Shown here: in pieces, positions 12,540 through 23,765 of the stretch
Layout of the letters: each line of letters starts with the position of its first letter
Position numbering within the stretch: the first letter of the stretch is position 1
NCBI GenBank assembly: GCA_008360955.1
Contig: LUCM01007958.1
Span: forward strand, 1 to 64,000
Source of the DNA: Fasciolopsis buskii
Taxonomy: Eukaryota; Platyhelminthes; Trematoda; Plagiorchiida; Fasciolidae
DNA length: 64,000 nt
Direction: 5' to 3'
Notes under the pieces: generated by a model
Told to the model about the DNA's origin: nothing
Seen by the model: the letters and a program-made list of their open reading frames with translations, nothing else
Databases searched by the model: none
Translations under genes and position numbers: made by a program

Positions 12540-13093
12540 GAAAACCATGCTGAGATTCACCAAATAAGTCGTTGGTCGTGAGAAAGTCAATTATCCGATT
12601 CTCGACAATTCTCTTTCTGAGACTGGACAGGTTGGGTGTTCGGTTTATTGGACAATAGTTTTGTGGGTTGTGCTGTGGTCTAATTGTGTGGAGAGCAACA
12701 GTATTGGAGACCTTACAGTGAGCGGGAAGTATCCCAATTGAAATAGTGATAGTAAACGGTTTTAATAAAATAAGTGCAATGTCAGAATAGCCGAAGCAGA
12801 ATAGGGCGGGGAAAACACCATCTGAGCCAGGTCGGTAAGACGGTTTGACGACAGCAAGAGTTTCCTCTGTTTATTCCATATTAAATGCGATAGACGAAAG
12901 TGTTCGATATTATCCTAGGGAAGGTGTGTAAATTGGTGGCGATGTTTGTAAGAAAGGTGGAGAGTACTGAGTTAAAAGCTTCGACAATTTCCCTTGGATC
13001 ACCAAGCTGGCGGCTGTTGTGTATGGTGTACACAGGGGCACCAGATGTATCGCGAATAGTGCGGGACTGCAGAATTTTGGCCGCATGCGGCAT
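12540..13093 (-). pseudogene. LINE family A, RT fingers region; catalytic palm deleted
   Basis: The frame at 12881-13093 (-) shows SRQLGDPREIVEAFNSVL, the segment before the RT core (usual form: L.D.SG..T.DP.EIA..LN.FFSSVF). A second frame at about 12828-12540 (-) reads GSDGVFPALF, SDIALILLK, HNPQNYCPIN and finally GESQHGF, i.e. RT blocks 1 to 3. The next recognisable block downstream is already past the palm, so the FADD/YADD catalytic motif and several hundred bases have been lost between about 12540 and 12517. This is a deletion, not just point decay. Confidence 0.8.
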
Positions 13094-13239
13094 GGATACG
13101 ATTGCTAAGGAGCAGTTCTTTCCTGGTTACAAATTAGTCTTCGGAAGCCGCAAGCCGGTAATTTTGAAGTGGATTTATCCTTAATAATATGAAGAAGCCT
13201 CAGGTTTTCGTGTAGGTATTCTGCAGTTTAAGAATCTTT

Positions 13240-14750
13240 ATTTAAAATTTGCAGATTTTGCTTATTCGCAATGGCCGGAGTTGAGCTGTGCGAGGAGTGA
13301 GGTTGGTGATGATCGAGTATAGGATTATATGTAAGAAGACGGCAGCTTCTTGGGAGCCGGACGAGTGGAAAATGTCGGGCCAGTGAAGGCTCCGTAGAGC
13401 GGCAGTCAAACCAGCCCAATTTTCTAATTTGTAAGGGAAGCTGGCAGACTGGATAGTGGTTGCAGATGTGCGGCCTCTGGGAAGAATATGAGGAAAGCAG
13501 AAGTCCATCTTGTGGTCGCTACCCCGAAAGGTATCTAGCACGGAGGTGCCAACATTAGGCAGACCGTGGCTGAATATGAGTTCATGGATATTATTTCCTC
13601 AGGTGAGGTTTGCGACAAGCTGCGTCCATCCTCCTACGCGTCTTACGAACGAAGTTCGAAAGGTGCAAGCAAGCAGCTTCGGTGGACCAGAAAATTTTAG
13701 GAGCTATAAGTTTCGCCTCCCCAGGGATGGGTGCTATTTAATCGAACGCCGTGAGGAGTTGAGTGAGCTCAAATTTGTTTCATGATGGAGGTCGGTCAAC
13801 TTATCCAAGGTGTGCCAGAAGGTTAGGCATGCGCACAAAGAGCCGCGAGTTGTCGAGAGAAATGTTTAAAACTTAATGTTGGAGGGAGAAAACGGAGAAT
13901 GAGGGCTTAACGTGACCCAGGCAACTACCTCCAAGCCGGTTGGTTCGTTTCCTTAGAACGTTATTTTAAGCACTCAGAAGTATTTGGTTTGTGGTTGTGT
14001 CCAGTAAATTGCGTATCAGTGAATAAAATGATGTCATATGTGTGACGTTATACAAACGTCCAAGGAGGTTAATTGTACTTTAGAGGGATCTTGCGTAAAG
14101 CAGAATCAAACACTTTGGATGTTCAATCAATGGTGAATGGTTTAGTGTGCGGGCCGACATTCGGAATTGTGACTTGATGACCTAAGTCCAGCGAGGAGGA
14201 GGCGGGTCTTAAAAGGAACATGGTAAGGAACACTTGGAGTTGTTGGAGTTTGGACATTTGTGTAGCACCATGGTGAATGGCTGGAAGACATTTTCGACAG
14301 GCTGTGGGATGGGACGATACAGGATTCAGTGCCGAAGTTTACTAATGGCACATCACTATATGAATGACTTCGTTGGTGGAGCCAATGATCATTGGCTACC
14401 AAGGAGAAAACTGGGCAAACGACCCAAGTTCCGTTCAAGAAAAACTGGTCGCAGGGAGGACGACTCTTGTAGTTCGGAAGGCCATGTTTTTAGAACTACA
14501 TCGTCGACTGGCAATACAGCCCTCGAAAGGACCGGGCCGGTGATGGGCACTTCTCAGAAGGGAGCATGTTATTTAACTGTGAAGAATAGTTATAGTTGAC
14601 GTATTATCGAATAAGAGGATGATGAGGCATTCGGATGGGTGGGATTTCACTCGTATTGCAGCTGCAATTAGGGATAGGGTGGATTAAGGACGGTTGGAGG
14701 CTCATAGGAGATGACGGTTGCGTGGTCTTTGGATTTTTGCGGATGTTTCA
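13240..14750 (-). pseudogene. LINE family A, AP endonuclease and connector
   Basis: The endonuclease C-terminal block is at 13500-13640 (-): GWTQLVANLT, GNNIHELIFSHGLPNVG and GSDH, the last at 13512-13520. The SDH is the conserved catalytic end of AP-type endonucleases. Upstream, at about 14690-14740 (-), RPRNRHLL followed by a stop-containing YRPP-like segment fits the middle of the domain. Downstream, the frame at 13242-13541 has ENWAGLTAALRSLHWPDIF, the usual connector between EN and RT. The endonuclease nicks target DNA to prime reverse transcription. Stops and frameshifts make it inactive. Confidence 0.75.
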
Positions 14751-14900
14751 AACATTAGAAAGGCAGTAGCATTCGTCAATTTGGGTAAGGTGGTTTAAGT
14801 AAAGAGAGTAGGGGCCACAGTTAAAAGTGATCGGCCCAGGGTGGCAGAAGTCAAATAAGACATTTGAGAAGGTGGTTTAGGTGGTATATACTAAGTTGAC

Positions 14901-17316
14901 AAGCAGCAGTAGTTAGTCTCTCATATGGGACCGACTTGACGGGAAATGCAAAGACGTTTTCATCGGTGCCGTACTGGTGGATTGCTGACTCTGGCGCTTT
15001 TGTTAACCATTGGAGAAATCTGCAGAAGTCGAAGCCACCTCGGGTGCATTAGGTTCCTTGCTGCACCGAGTTTGTGTAGTTTTCAAACGCCGTTGGGTTT
15101 TTCAGCTTCGACCTCCCTTCAGGCAAATGACTTGCAACTCCGTCTAGTGGAATTTGAAAAGAGTTCTGCGAGCTTCCATTTGAAGGCCAGATAAACGGTG
15201 CACACGTGGGATTCAGAGGTTAGCCACCCACAGTTATGGGCGGGTCAAGACAGTAGTCATGTGGGAAGACCTTTTCGGTAGACCGGGTGGGGATTGCTAT
15301 TGAAGCAGCAGGTAGGGTAATCAGAGTAATAGGTAGACTGGGAGTGGTCTGCATTAAATGGTTAGTGGTGCTTTCGTTGTCGGTCGTGTGGGTGGTGAGC
15401 AGGTGGCACGGGTTTGGATTTAGCGGGAAATTTCTTGGGATCTCGTATAGATGTGCATATTTTCTACGACAAAATGTAGGCAGAACCGTTCAAAACTGGC
15501 GTGGCGAGTGCGGAAACTACTTCATCCAACGAGATCAAATTGACATCCACTCGGAAGCTAATGGTTCCGCCCAATAAATTTGGGAGAGCGAGAGGCGTCG
15601 CCGAGCAAGACGTTTTCTGCGACGGCCTACTTGGGGAGCAGACAAGAATACCAGGGCTGATTGTAGAGAGACGACGTACATTCGCACTCCCGAAGTTGGG
15701 GTTGGTGTGAAGTAGCGAAAGGTGGGCTAATTGGCTGGGTGATAGGGCGAAAGAAGGAGCATTTACCAAATAAAGTTCGACTAAAATCGGTAGGGACGAA
15801 GGCGTCACAGACCGCGATAATTTTAGAATCCTCATAATACTCCGAACGTGGGCAGAAGGGGGGATTGGTGGTAATGGTTGCACCGCGGTAATTCTAGGTT
15901 TTCAGAACACCTCTTTGCGGAAACACTTGTGCGGATACTGTTTCATCCAACAGTTTACCAGTTTTTCATGGATTGTTTGCCCGCGAGTAGATTTGCGAAA
16001 TGATAAGAGGTAATCGTGGCGCTGCAATTTTCTTCGTGATCCCATGCAAATCTGCCGACCGTCTGACGTAACAATGCCTGATTAAACGATCTCACGAAGA
16101 AACCGAACGGGATTACTAGACACGATGGTGTTTCTGCCTGTAGTTAAACGCTTTGAAATTCGGCATCAAGAGTCCAAAACTGGCAGATAGATGCCAAACT
16201 TAAATGCTGGAACAGCTTTGGGATGTCGTGATGTTGTTTATTCGACGCAAATGCATAACGTCTGAGAAGAACAGTATTTCTGATAATATCATAAGTGATT
16301 TATTGGGAGAAAATGAATTTCCTATTCGCCGCTTCACCAAGTTCTACGGTAGCCGCAGTCACGGAACGGTTCTATTTTGACTATTCGTATTCATGCTTCA
16401 ATTTGATTTCGAGGGTCGAATGGTTCGCTTTTTCTCGGGGTGGTTGGTTTGAGAATCATGTGGCATCTTTTGTTTTGGTCCGAGAGAGGCTAACGAAAAT
16501 AGGGAAGTGCCTGAAAATTCTTATGTAAAGGTTGTGACTAGCTGAAATGGAACGCGGGTAACAGTGGTAATGAAAGAGATTGTCCCGAGAGAAACTCACG
16601 GGAGTTGCTCAATAAACGCTGATCGGGCTTTCTTACGCCTGTGTAAACATTTAAAAGTGAATTAGGCAAATTTGTTGCGCAAAAGCTTGTGAGTTGGTGC
16701 GAACAAACTTCGCTTGATAATGCGCAAAGGAAATGCTTGAATGACTTTGTTTATCGGAGTATCTTTGGTAGTCTGCGATGTGATCCATTCACGTTCAAAA
16801 AACAGCGAGCGGACTAGAGCTAAACTGGGCAGAAGAATTATCTGAAATGTGTGCCGCTTCAAGAAGAATCAATTCAAGATTAGTTTGGGCTAATAACAAC
16901 AAACGACTTTGAAAAGCAATTACTGACTAATGAGCTGTAGCGGTCAGCAAAAATCCAGCAGCAGGGCTGTAGTTTCCACTAGGATGGTTAATAAAAATTT
17001 AAAATAGTGCAGCTAAACACCAGGTAAACGTCGGAGTTAGAATTAACAAAAAACATTTCAAAACAATAAAACTTGGTTCACTGTACGAATGCGGCGCAGG
17101 AGAGTCCAAAATTGTAAATACACATGGGGCTACAGCAAGTGTCGCGCAGCACGCGTCCACAAGTATTAGTTGATAACTTACTATTGCCTAATCACGTTTC
17201 AGGAAGCCCATAACCTAATTTGGTTTGATCATGTGAATGACACTTGGAGCCAAAAAAGACTGCTTATGATTGCGCTACTTTAACTAGAGAGGGTGGCGCG
17301 AAATCAAATTAAACAA
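14901..17316. other. Stretch without recognisable genes
   Basis: Open frames at 15464-15883 (-, 139 codons) and 15287-15577 (+) overlap each other and carry no domain I recognise. The G-rich skew continues to about 15900 and then fades. The part next to 14900 could be the 5' region of LINE family A, which normally carries a poorly conserved ORF1, but I cannot show it. Confidence 0.4.
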
Positions 17317-17388
17317 ACGCTACCGGGCAGGCTCTGAACGGTTTGTTGAACTTCACCACATGATGCTGCACATATCCGTCACTGATTT
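17317..17388 (+). repeat. 72-bp dispersed repeat, copy 1
   Basis: It starts ACGCTACCGGGCAGG and contains CACATGATGCTGCAC. It aligns without gaps to 39486-39557 in the same orientation, 58 of 72 positions identical by hand count. It lies 58 bp left of the hammerhead SINE here, and directly beside the second hammerhead SINE at 39312-39475, but its orientation relative to the SINE is reversed between the two places. Confidence 0.7.
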
Positions 17389-17446
17389 GCACGGTTACTG
17401 TCCGTTTGATCGCAGCGATCGACCCCTACTGATAGATGACTTCTCT

Positions 17447-17617
17447 GCAGGCTAAGGCGTTCGACTCAGAATCGTTCGTCCCGGGTTCGCGTCCCAGTTC
17501 GGGCGCGGTGGATATGCACTGCCGATGACTCCTAACAAGGATGAAACAGCTGTACAGTGCTTCCATGGTTTCTCATGGTGAGTTGAGCTATGATATCTCA
17601 TGGGGAATTGTTTCATG
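17447..17617 (+). mobile_element. tRNA-like SINE carrying a hammerhead-like core, copy 1
   Basis: The left part resembles a tRNA: an A-box-like GCTAAGGCG at about 17451, an anticodon-arm-like CGACTCAGAATCG with a seven-base loop, and a B-box-like GGGTTCGCGTCCC at 17483-17495. This is followed by a hammerhead-like region at 17516-17560 and a tail that includes CTTCCATGGTTTCTCATGG. A homologous copy on the minus strand at 39312-39475 matches through the tRNA-like part, the ribozyme region and the tail, which shows it is one repeat unit. Internal RNA polymerase III transcription is expected for such an element. Confidence 0.75.
17516..17560 (+). ncRNA. Degenerate hammerhead ribozyme
   Basis: The segment has the hammerhead order. 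GCACTG forms stem I with CAGTGC at the other end (all six pairs). The core CCGATGA stands in place of CTGATGA, so one invariant base is changed. Stem II is TCC/GGA with a short loop, then GAAAC, and a very short stem III precedes the GTA cleavage-site position just before CAGTGC. Short stem III hammerheads are known in PLEs and SINE-like repeats of animals, including schistosomes. The core change makes this copy probably inactive. Confidence 0.65.
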
Positions 17618-17764
17618 TACTCTTTTTGTCTTTAGTAGTTCAGGTTCGAGTTGAAGGGAATGTCCCAGGGTAGATTATAGAAGTCGATGTCTAACTCACA
17701 AGCACGGAGCTCTGAGCTATGATTGTTAGCTCGTTGAAGGACGTCGGCGAAGCAAAGGAAGGCT

Positions 17765-18010
17765 TTAAGAATTTCTTAAAAATAGGGTTGGTTCTGAATG
17801 CAGTAACTGTCAGCGGGATGCATGTTGCAAGACTTGAAATACACAATAAGCACAAAATGTGACCCTAAAACATACTTAGCAGTAACTGCGGAGATGGTTG
17901 GACAACTTTTAATAGTATGGGTTGAGATAGGAGACCGCCGGCAGGTATTTAGATAAAAATCTCCTATTTGCCAGGCAGTGTGAAAAGATAGGTTAATTTT
18001 TGGGCGGAGT
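17765..18010 (-). mobile_element. Diverged 3' end of LINE family A, second copy
   Basis: In the minus-strand frame read downward from about 18000, KINLSFH corresponds to EINLAFLH and GSHFVLIVYFKSCNMHP corresponds to RSHFVLAVYARLWNKLP of the copy at 12010-12320. The match continues to a PYF-stop where the first copy reads SSFEAAL. At DNA level the shared word is GCCGGCAGG with similar flanks in both. This copy is more diverged and has only the terminal part, as expected for a 5'-truncated insertion. Confidence 0.65.
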
Positions 18011-21000
18011 GGCCAGAGTTCCCCAATTTTGAGAAATGATCAACAAATACATTGATTCTGAGGCTACCTACCTGCCCCGTATTTCCGAAGCAGGTCTGTT
18101 TCCATCTGCACGGTTATGGGCAGCTTTCTGTCTAATAACAACCATCCCATTTTAATCTCACCATTATTTTAACTAAGCATTTCATGGTACATCGTTTTTG
18201 GTCCTGGATTTGTGAAGGCCGGACATCCGGCCGCTTTGTCCCCCACACTTTTCGACGATTTTACAGGGCGCTGTGAACCTTTACTGCCTTTAACTAACTG
18301 GAAAAGGTGGCTGCACTTGGGTTGCCATGAAATAGAAAGACGATTACGGAGTTGACCTTAACAGGTTATTTGGAAGCTTCTCCTTGTCGAAGGTGTCGGT
18401 ATTCAGCTTAGGGTAAAAACGGCAATGGTTTTATCGACTGCACTTAAGTCGCTTGGATCATGACCCCACTAAACGTCATATCGGCATGCTGATCTTACCT
18501 GAGTCGCCAAAAAAGATCCAGAAAGAAGGGAACAAATTTTGTGAACTTAAAGTTGAGAATCTCAACGTCAATCATTTATGTTTAAACAGGCTCTATTCAG
18601 ACCCTGCTGATTTAAGCATTCCCGAATATTTAAAGAATCAGCTACAAATTTATCACGCGGAGAATTCCGGCGCATTTACATCCTCCGATGTTCCAGAAAG
18701 GTAACCTCATTTTGCCGATGACTCTACGTGTCTGAAAACAAGATGCTGGCATCAAAAGTTAAAACGTCTAGCGATTCAGCTCACGTTGGGCAGATGCTCA
18801 AAGGGTTTTGAAGTGTTGGCGTCAAAAAGCGACTGAATTCCTCCGAATTCGGAAGTACAACCAGGGTAGTTGGTTTCCTTTTTCTCCTTCCCGAAATCTT
18901 CTTTCTGTCCTTTTCTTTAATTAACGGGGTGAACAAAACACTATACACTTCCAACACCATTTCAATAATTGACAAAAGAACGACATTTCTTCCAGGTACA
19001 GTCGAGAGCCAAAGAAATCGTTCGTCATGAAAATCCAGGAACCCGCCCTCAGCCGTCACGGAGAGGCACGTTATTAACTGAGGGAGTTTGTTCTAGTCAG
19101 CGTCAAGGCCGTAAACAGAGGATCTGAAATGAAAGATCCCGCTGAACCTTTCTTTCGTCAGCTGCACTAAGTGCCCTTGGATGATAAGTTTTCCGCCGCC
19201 AAAGGGAGTGCACCTATTACTAGTTAAAGTGCTCACCTACTTGCTCCGCCATAACTAAAACGAAAAGCTTATCCCGTCTTTGTGAACGCAGTCGCTATAC
19301 GTGTCCACTTTGAAGACTTATAAATGCAGCGATTGTTGCGATTGCCACGAGATCCGTTCAACTGCAATGGCCGGGACAATTTCATCCGTCGGTAACACCG
19401 CGCGGTTTCAGGCCAGTTGGCCAAGGAAACAACCGACAACCGCAGTCCGGAGTTGAGGCAATAAAGACCTCAATTGAAATCTCAGCATTCACCGAATGTG
19501 CTGCAAACTTCTTTGCTCTACGATGGTAGTTCTTCTTGAGGTGACTAGGCAGAACAATCAGTGTAAATCAGTACTCCATAGTAGAAGTTTAAAACGGATT
19601 TCACAATATTTTGCTGGAATTTTGCCCCTGTATCTGTTCTTGCATGGGACAATACGGTTACACATGAAGCTCATTCGAAAAACAGCCGCATTCTGCAGTT
19701 TTGCTCTTTTTCTTAATGTTCTAGCGATGAGTTATTGGGCGTTTAAGAACCACTTTAAAAATCTTCCCATTTGCTGCAAAGCCGCGCATACTGACTGGAA
19801 GCAATTAGCATTAAAAAGTTCAATTGACTCTTGTCCATTTGGGATTCCCATCAATTTGGTAGTTCACGGTCACATAATCGTCATTGCGGCCGCGAAAGTG
19901 ATGATGAATGACTCTGCATGGCGACTAGGACAGCATTTCATATCTTGCCACGAACCTCAACGGTTTCAGAGAACTTGGACGCAAATATTAACCACTTATT
20001 TAGATGAGAAGGATATTTTCACCGCGACGACGGTTTTCAGTGTCACCGTTAAGTTGCATCGTCGGATCCGATTAAAGAAACAAAGAAGACTGGAGACCAT
20101 AAAGCCAACAGCGATGCGGAGGAAACCAGAAAACCGAAAGTAGGAATTGCCTTAAGGTCCCAAAAAAGGTAAATCGGGGTTCGGAACGTCAGCCATATGA
20201 GTGAGAACAGTTCGCAGGTCAGCCAGCACCAGGCATTTAAACCTATCCATAAAACATGCCGAGGAAACGCTCATTACGAAATCTAAAGCTAGAAGAAAAC
20301 TGTTATTTCGAAAAGAAAAGGATTTTCCAAAATTAGTTGGCTTGAATCAGAGCGTTGGCTTAAAACGGCGGCATATAGCTGGGACTGAAATGACATCCAA
20401 ACATCGTGAGGGGCAGCTGACGGCTGGAACGATGCTGGCAAAATTGGCAAACGCAGAGCTAGTGGAGTTGATTTTGGCTAGATTTTGACTCGTTTATGAT
20501 GGCATTGGTTGTACAATCCTCTTTTTTGGACGGAGTATCTGGTTTCTGTGGGAGCTGGAGGAGTCTTAAAGAGGTACCTGCTAACCGGAAGAACATCCGA
20601 TACACCGCCTCGCCGAGAACAGCCCACTGTACAATGACGACCGAACCATAAAGCCCAAATACAGGGTATCGGGCGATAAGCATAATGCAGCATGCACTGA
20701 AATTGGCACGGAGAAGTTGTGCCCAGGCAGTGTTGGAGGCAACCATGTATAGATAAATAAACTTAACAAAAACGGCAGAAGACCGCGGTTCTGACAGCTC
20801 ACTGGGGGACTAGCCAGAGGAAATCACAGTTCAGTGGACACACACAAATGACGCTTTGAGCAAACGATGGAGTAAAGGTGAAGTCTCCTGTTGTACTTGC
20901 AGCTTTCCTTTGGAAGCTATATAGCAAAAAACGAGGAGACAGATTGGTTATTGGACCTGATGTCCGGAATGAAGTAGAGTGTCGGGTAAATTTGGGTCAG

Positions 21001-21159
21001 TTGGCGAATCGGATAGTTCTATACGCCAACATGTGCAATATAGAGAATATATAGAAGAAACTACTTGCAATAGCTCGGAAGAGAAACGCCATAACAATTG
21101 GAGCAACTGAGATGTTGTCCTTTGAAGTGGATCACATTCTGCAGGAAGTTGCAAAAAAG
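18011..21159. other. Stretch without recognisable genes
   Basis: Contains the unassigned 215-codon frame at 19496-20143 (listed separately) and shorter frames at 18453-18704 (+) and 20201-20488 (+) with no domain I recognise. The right end, from about 20950, may already be the 5' endonuclease part of LINE family C, but only from about 21160 can I match motifs. Confidence 0.4.
19496..20143 (+). other. Unassigned 215-codon open frame
   Basis: An uninterrupted frame starting at an ATG, with a hydrophobic stretch around residues 40-80 and a strongly basic C-terminus rich in Arg and Lys. I recognise no family motif. There are no neighbouring exons, no polyadenylation evidence and no homologous copy in the window. 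It is unusually long for chance in this DNA, so I list it, but a real protein is not supported. It could be an old repeat ORF. Confidence 0.2.
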
Positions 21160-22400
21160 CACTATGTTTACAGGCAGGATAGGGTAAGTAGAATGCTTGG
21201 CGGTAAGGCTATCGTACTAACAGAGGAGGGATTGTTGGGCGGAGACTCAGAAGTAACTCTGGGAACCACAATGCATTGAGTTCACTTTAAGCTTCCAAAT
21301 AGGGAAACGGCCGTTGACTGGGTCCGCAGAGGACCAAGTGACATTAAGGAGGAGGATTGGCAATTTGAAGATGCGCTGAAGAAATCATTTTCGAAGACCA
21401 ATGAGCCGGTAATAATCGAGAAATTCAATCGTCACAGAATTTAGTTCTTTACAGGAGGCAGCACGTACTGTAGGGAGGGAGATTCTTTTATGTGATGACT
21501 GGAGAATAGGAGTATGAATCAACACTTTGGGAAAGATGCGAGATTCGGGCTGAGCGAACCGTCATCAGCTTTTGACCTGGTTACAACAAAGTCTAAAAAT
21601 GAAGGTGAGACGCTTAGTTGTTTCACACCGTTAGCAGTCAGTGATCATGTATTGATGACCTTCACCTCCTGGCTGAGGAAGGCAAATATCTCTTAAATAC
21701 TGACCAGGATTTTCGGGAAGTTGGACGTAGAAAACTCGGTCATCGGAGAACTTTTGGATCGGGATACTTATAGCAAGAATGCAGGGAAAAGGTGAAGGAA
21801 AATCTTCATCTGCTCCGGGAAAAATTTTGCCCGCTAGAAAAAAAGAAACAGAACAACCATCCAGAATTTTGGACCCCGGAGGTAAGGAGATCAATAGAGA
21901 ATAGAGAGCAGCTGAAGGAAACACATCCCAAAAATAAGCAAACTGGAAAGAGTGCACAAAGTCTGGAAGCCCGTGGTAAAAGTAAAAAACAGTAAGGAGA
22001 CATTCCGAGTCAACTTTGGCAAAAGCAGTGAAAAAGGGCTCCAGAAGGTAATACCGGTATATAAATTCAAAGGGGGGAGTTGAAAGCGGCGTAAATGCGC
22101 TCATGTTTGGCGATATAAAGGAGAGGTAAGAAGACAGCGGAAACGCCAATGTCCTTATCAAGCATGCGGTTGTTGGATGGCGTGAGCAAATAGCGATTGC
22201 CCTCAAACTTAATTTTACCAGAATTGTTCCTTTGGAACTAAAATCTGGGGGCAAGCACCACGCGCACAAATAGATAAACCCAAACAAATACTAACAGCTG
22301 GAAGGGATAAGCCCTGCTATCTTGAAACCGTTAGCTACTATACTGAGTTGACTTATATGTAGTCTTTTTCAGGCCGCCATAAGCCATGGTAGACTGACAT
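21160..22400 (+). mobile_element. Decayed LINE (family C) with AP endonuclease and start of RT
   Basis: On the + strand, GGKAIVLTEEGLLG at about 21200 resembles the GGGVAxxVxE block of AP endonucleases. NEPVIIEKFN near 21405 sits where the GDFN block is expected. A frame at 21514-21696 ends the endonuclease with LAVSDHVLMTF (SDH at 21640-21648). The connector EFWTPEVRRSIENREQL is at about 21866-21916, and the first RT block, ISPAILKPLATILS after INPNK, is at 22270-22350. Several frames and stops are involved. The RT palm is absent: the element breaks off near 22400, next to a SINE-type tail. Confidence 0.72.
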
Positions 22401-22472
22401 TGATTTGAAAGATGGTGATTGTGTGGGCTATCGACAAGAGAAGACCGTTCAAATAGGCAGAAAACTATCGAC

Positions 22473-22521
22473 CTGGCCCTCTTCCTGGTAAATGGCGTAC
22501 ATTGTTACTTCATTAATAAAG
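22473..22521 (+). repeat. SINE/LINE 3' tail ending in AATAAAG
   Basis: This 49-bp segment containing GGCCCTCTTCCTGG and ending TAATAAAG aligns without gaps to 47145-47193, 38 of 49 identical by hand count, same strand. At 47035-47193 the same tail follows a tRNA-like head. Here it follows the broken LINE family C at about 70 bp. It may be the 3' end of that LINE or a separate SINE. Confidence 0.6.
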
Positions 22522-23444
22522 GGGGTATAAGACAAAAGATTGCCTCGGCCCCGTCTTTTACTCCGTCAGCGGGTGGACACGCCCTTTGTTCCAACTCATT
22601 CGCTGTTGCTTCCGGATGAAATTCCACTTAGTCAAACCTACTTGCAACAAACCTCATTTGCATCAAATTTCTTCATCCGGTTGCATCCGGTTGTACAACT
22701 GTCATCAGTCATGTTGCGGTAAACACCTGGCGCATTACACTCTTCGTGTTCTCAATCCCTGAGTTTCCGTTCACCAGACGATACATGTAACGCCTTCGAA
22801 TATTGCTTCTGGTAGATGTGCGCTTTCTTTTTTCCCCTATTTACTGTCCACATCTGATTCGTAATCACTCTCATATGCCTTCGTTGCTATTACCTGTAGA
22901 GTTCCCTTTTCATTGGTTATAAACTATTCCACCGTTCACTGTGGATATGGCGGCCCACAGCCCTAATGGAGAAATCAGGTGACTGCACCTGGCTCAATGT
23001 TCCGTCGCATTGTTCGTCACCGTTAAGGACTCTTGGCCGTACATGGCCCCTTTGTTTTGATAAGTAATTGTATTTTCTGTTTCTCCATCCAGTGCATGTT
23101 TAAGGTGTCCTTTCTTGCCTCATTTGCCACTGTCCGTCGTGATCATGCGTATGGCCTTTCAGTTGTCCAGAAATAAGATTTTGTTGTTTTTGCTATCCCT
23201 TTTGTGTTCCTTCGTGTCCACATCCGATGAAACCCCTGACTTCAACAACAACGGAACCGTGACATAGAACCTTGAAGGAAAATACACCCCCGTTATAATT
23301 TGCGAAAATGCTAACACCTGGAATTTGGTGATCAGGCGGGAAGCAGTGGAACGTCTCCACATCAGTAAGGCACTCCCCTGTCAAAAAAGTGCGAAACTGT
23401 AACCAGACCATAAAGGAAATGGATCACCTTAAGCATTGATCATG

Positions 23445-23515
23445 TCACACGGCGGTTTATAAGCGGACGAAGCCTTTTCCTTTGGACAGTATGGTGGCGA
23501 GTTTGAACCCTGGAA
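23445..23515 (+). repeat. Possible tRNA-derived SINE head
   Basis: An A-box-like GGCGGTTTATAAGCGG at about 23452 is followed about 45 bp later by a B-box-like GAGTTTGAACCCTGG at about 23500. Spacing and order fit an internal RNA polymerase III promoter. No matching second copy was found in the window. Confidence 0.4.
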
Positions 23516-23704
23516 ACGTTAGCTAACGTATCTGCTCAGAGATAATCTGACGGTTGCGGACCCGCTTCAGATAATGGTACACATTTTTATTTCATTATAA
23601 TTGCAAGCAAATTACGGAAGGGAAATTTTCGGCCAATCCAGGACTATGCTGAAGGAAACCGTGACCCTGTCCGCGGTCGTTTATTGTGCCACAGGTTTTT
23701 ACGC

Positions 23705-23765
23705 CGAATAAGTAATAGGTTACACATGTTAATGACTCGGTAGATTTCGGTTCGAACTATAGCTG
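23705..23765 (+). repeat. Possible second tRNA-like B-box repeat
   Basis: TTTCGGTTCGAACTATAGC at about 23744-23762 contains GGTTCGAAC, an almost perfect B box. The A-box candidate upstream is weak. It lies about 250 bp right of another such signal. Confidence 0.3.

Larger units (their letters stand above)
12010..14900 (-). mobile_element. Decayed LINE (family A) with AP endonuclease and reverse transcriptase
   Basis: On the minus strand, read from 14900 down to the stop codon at 12010-12012, the order is endonuclease, connector, RT fingers and RT C-terminus. This is the layout of CR1/Jockey-like non-LTR retrotransposons. Pieces lie in different frames with scattered stops, and the catalytic palm of the RT is missing (see the RT entries). 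The ORF ends in a clean frame, but no poly(A) or 3' repeat could be defined below 12010. The right boundary near 14900 is where endonuclease-like sequence fades; the element may extend further to about 15900. Confidence 0.8.

Noticed and set aside
15464..15883. 139-codon minus-strand frame, considered as ORF1 of LINE family A
   Set aside because: No zinc-finger, coiled-coil or esterase-like motif was visible, and an overlapping + frame is equally open.
21631..22287. 218-codon minus-strand open frame, the longest in the window
   Set aside because: It is antisense to the LINE family C endonuclease/RT motifs on the + strand and has no domain of its own; it is a shadow of low stop frequency on the complementary strand.
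22640..22700. Repeated CATCCGGTTG words as a CRISPR-like or tandem array
   Set aside because: Only two adjacent copies with no spacer regularity, in a eukaryotic sequence.
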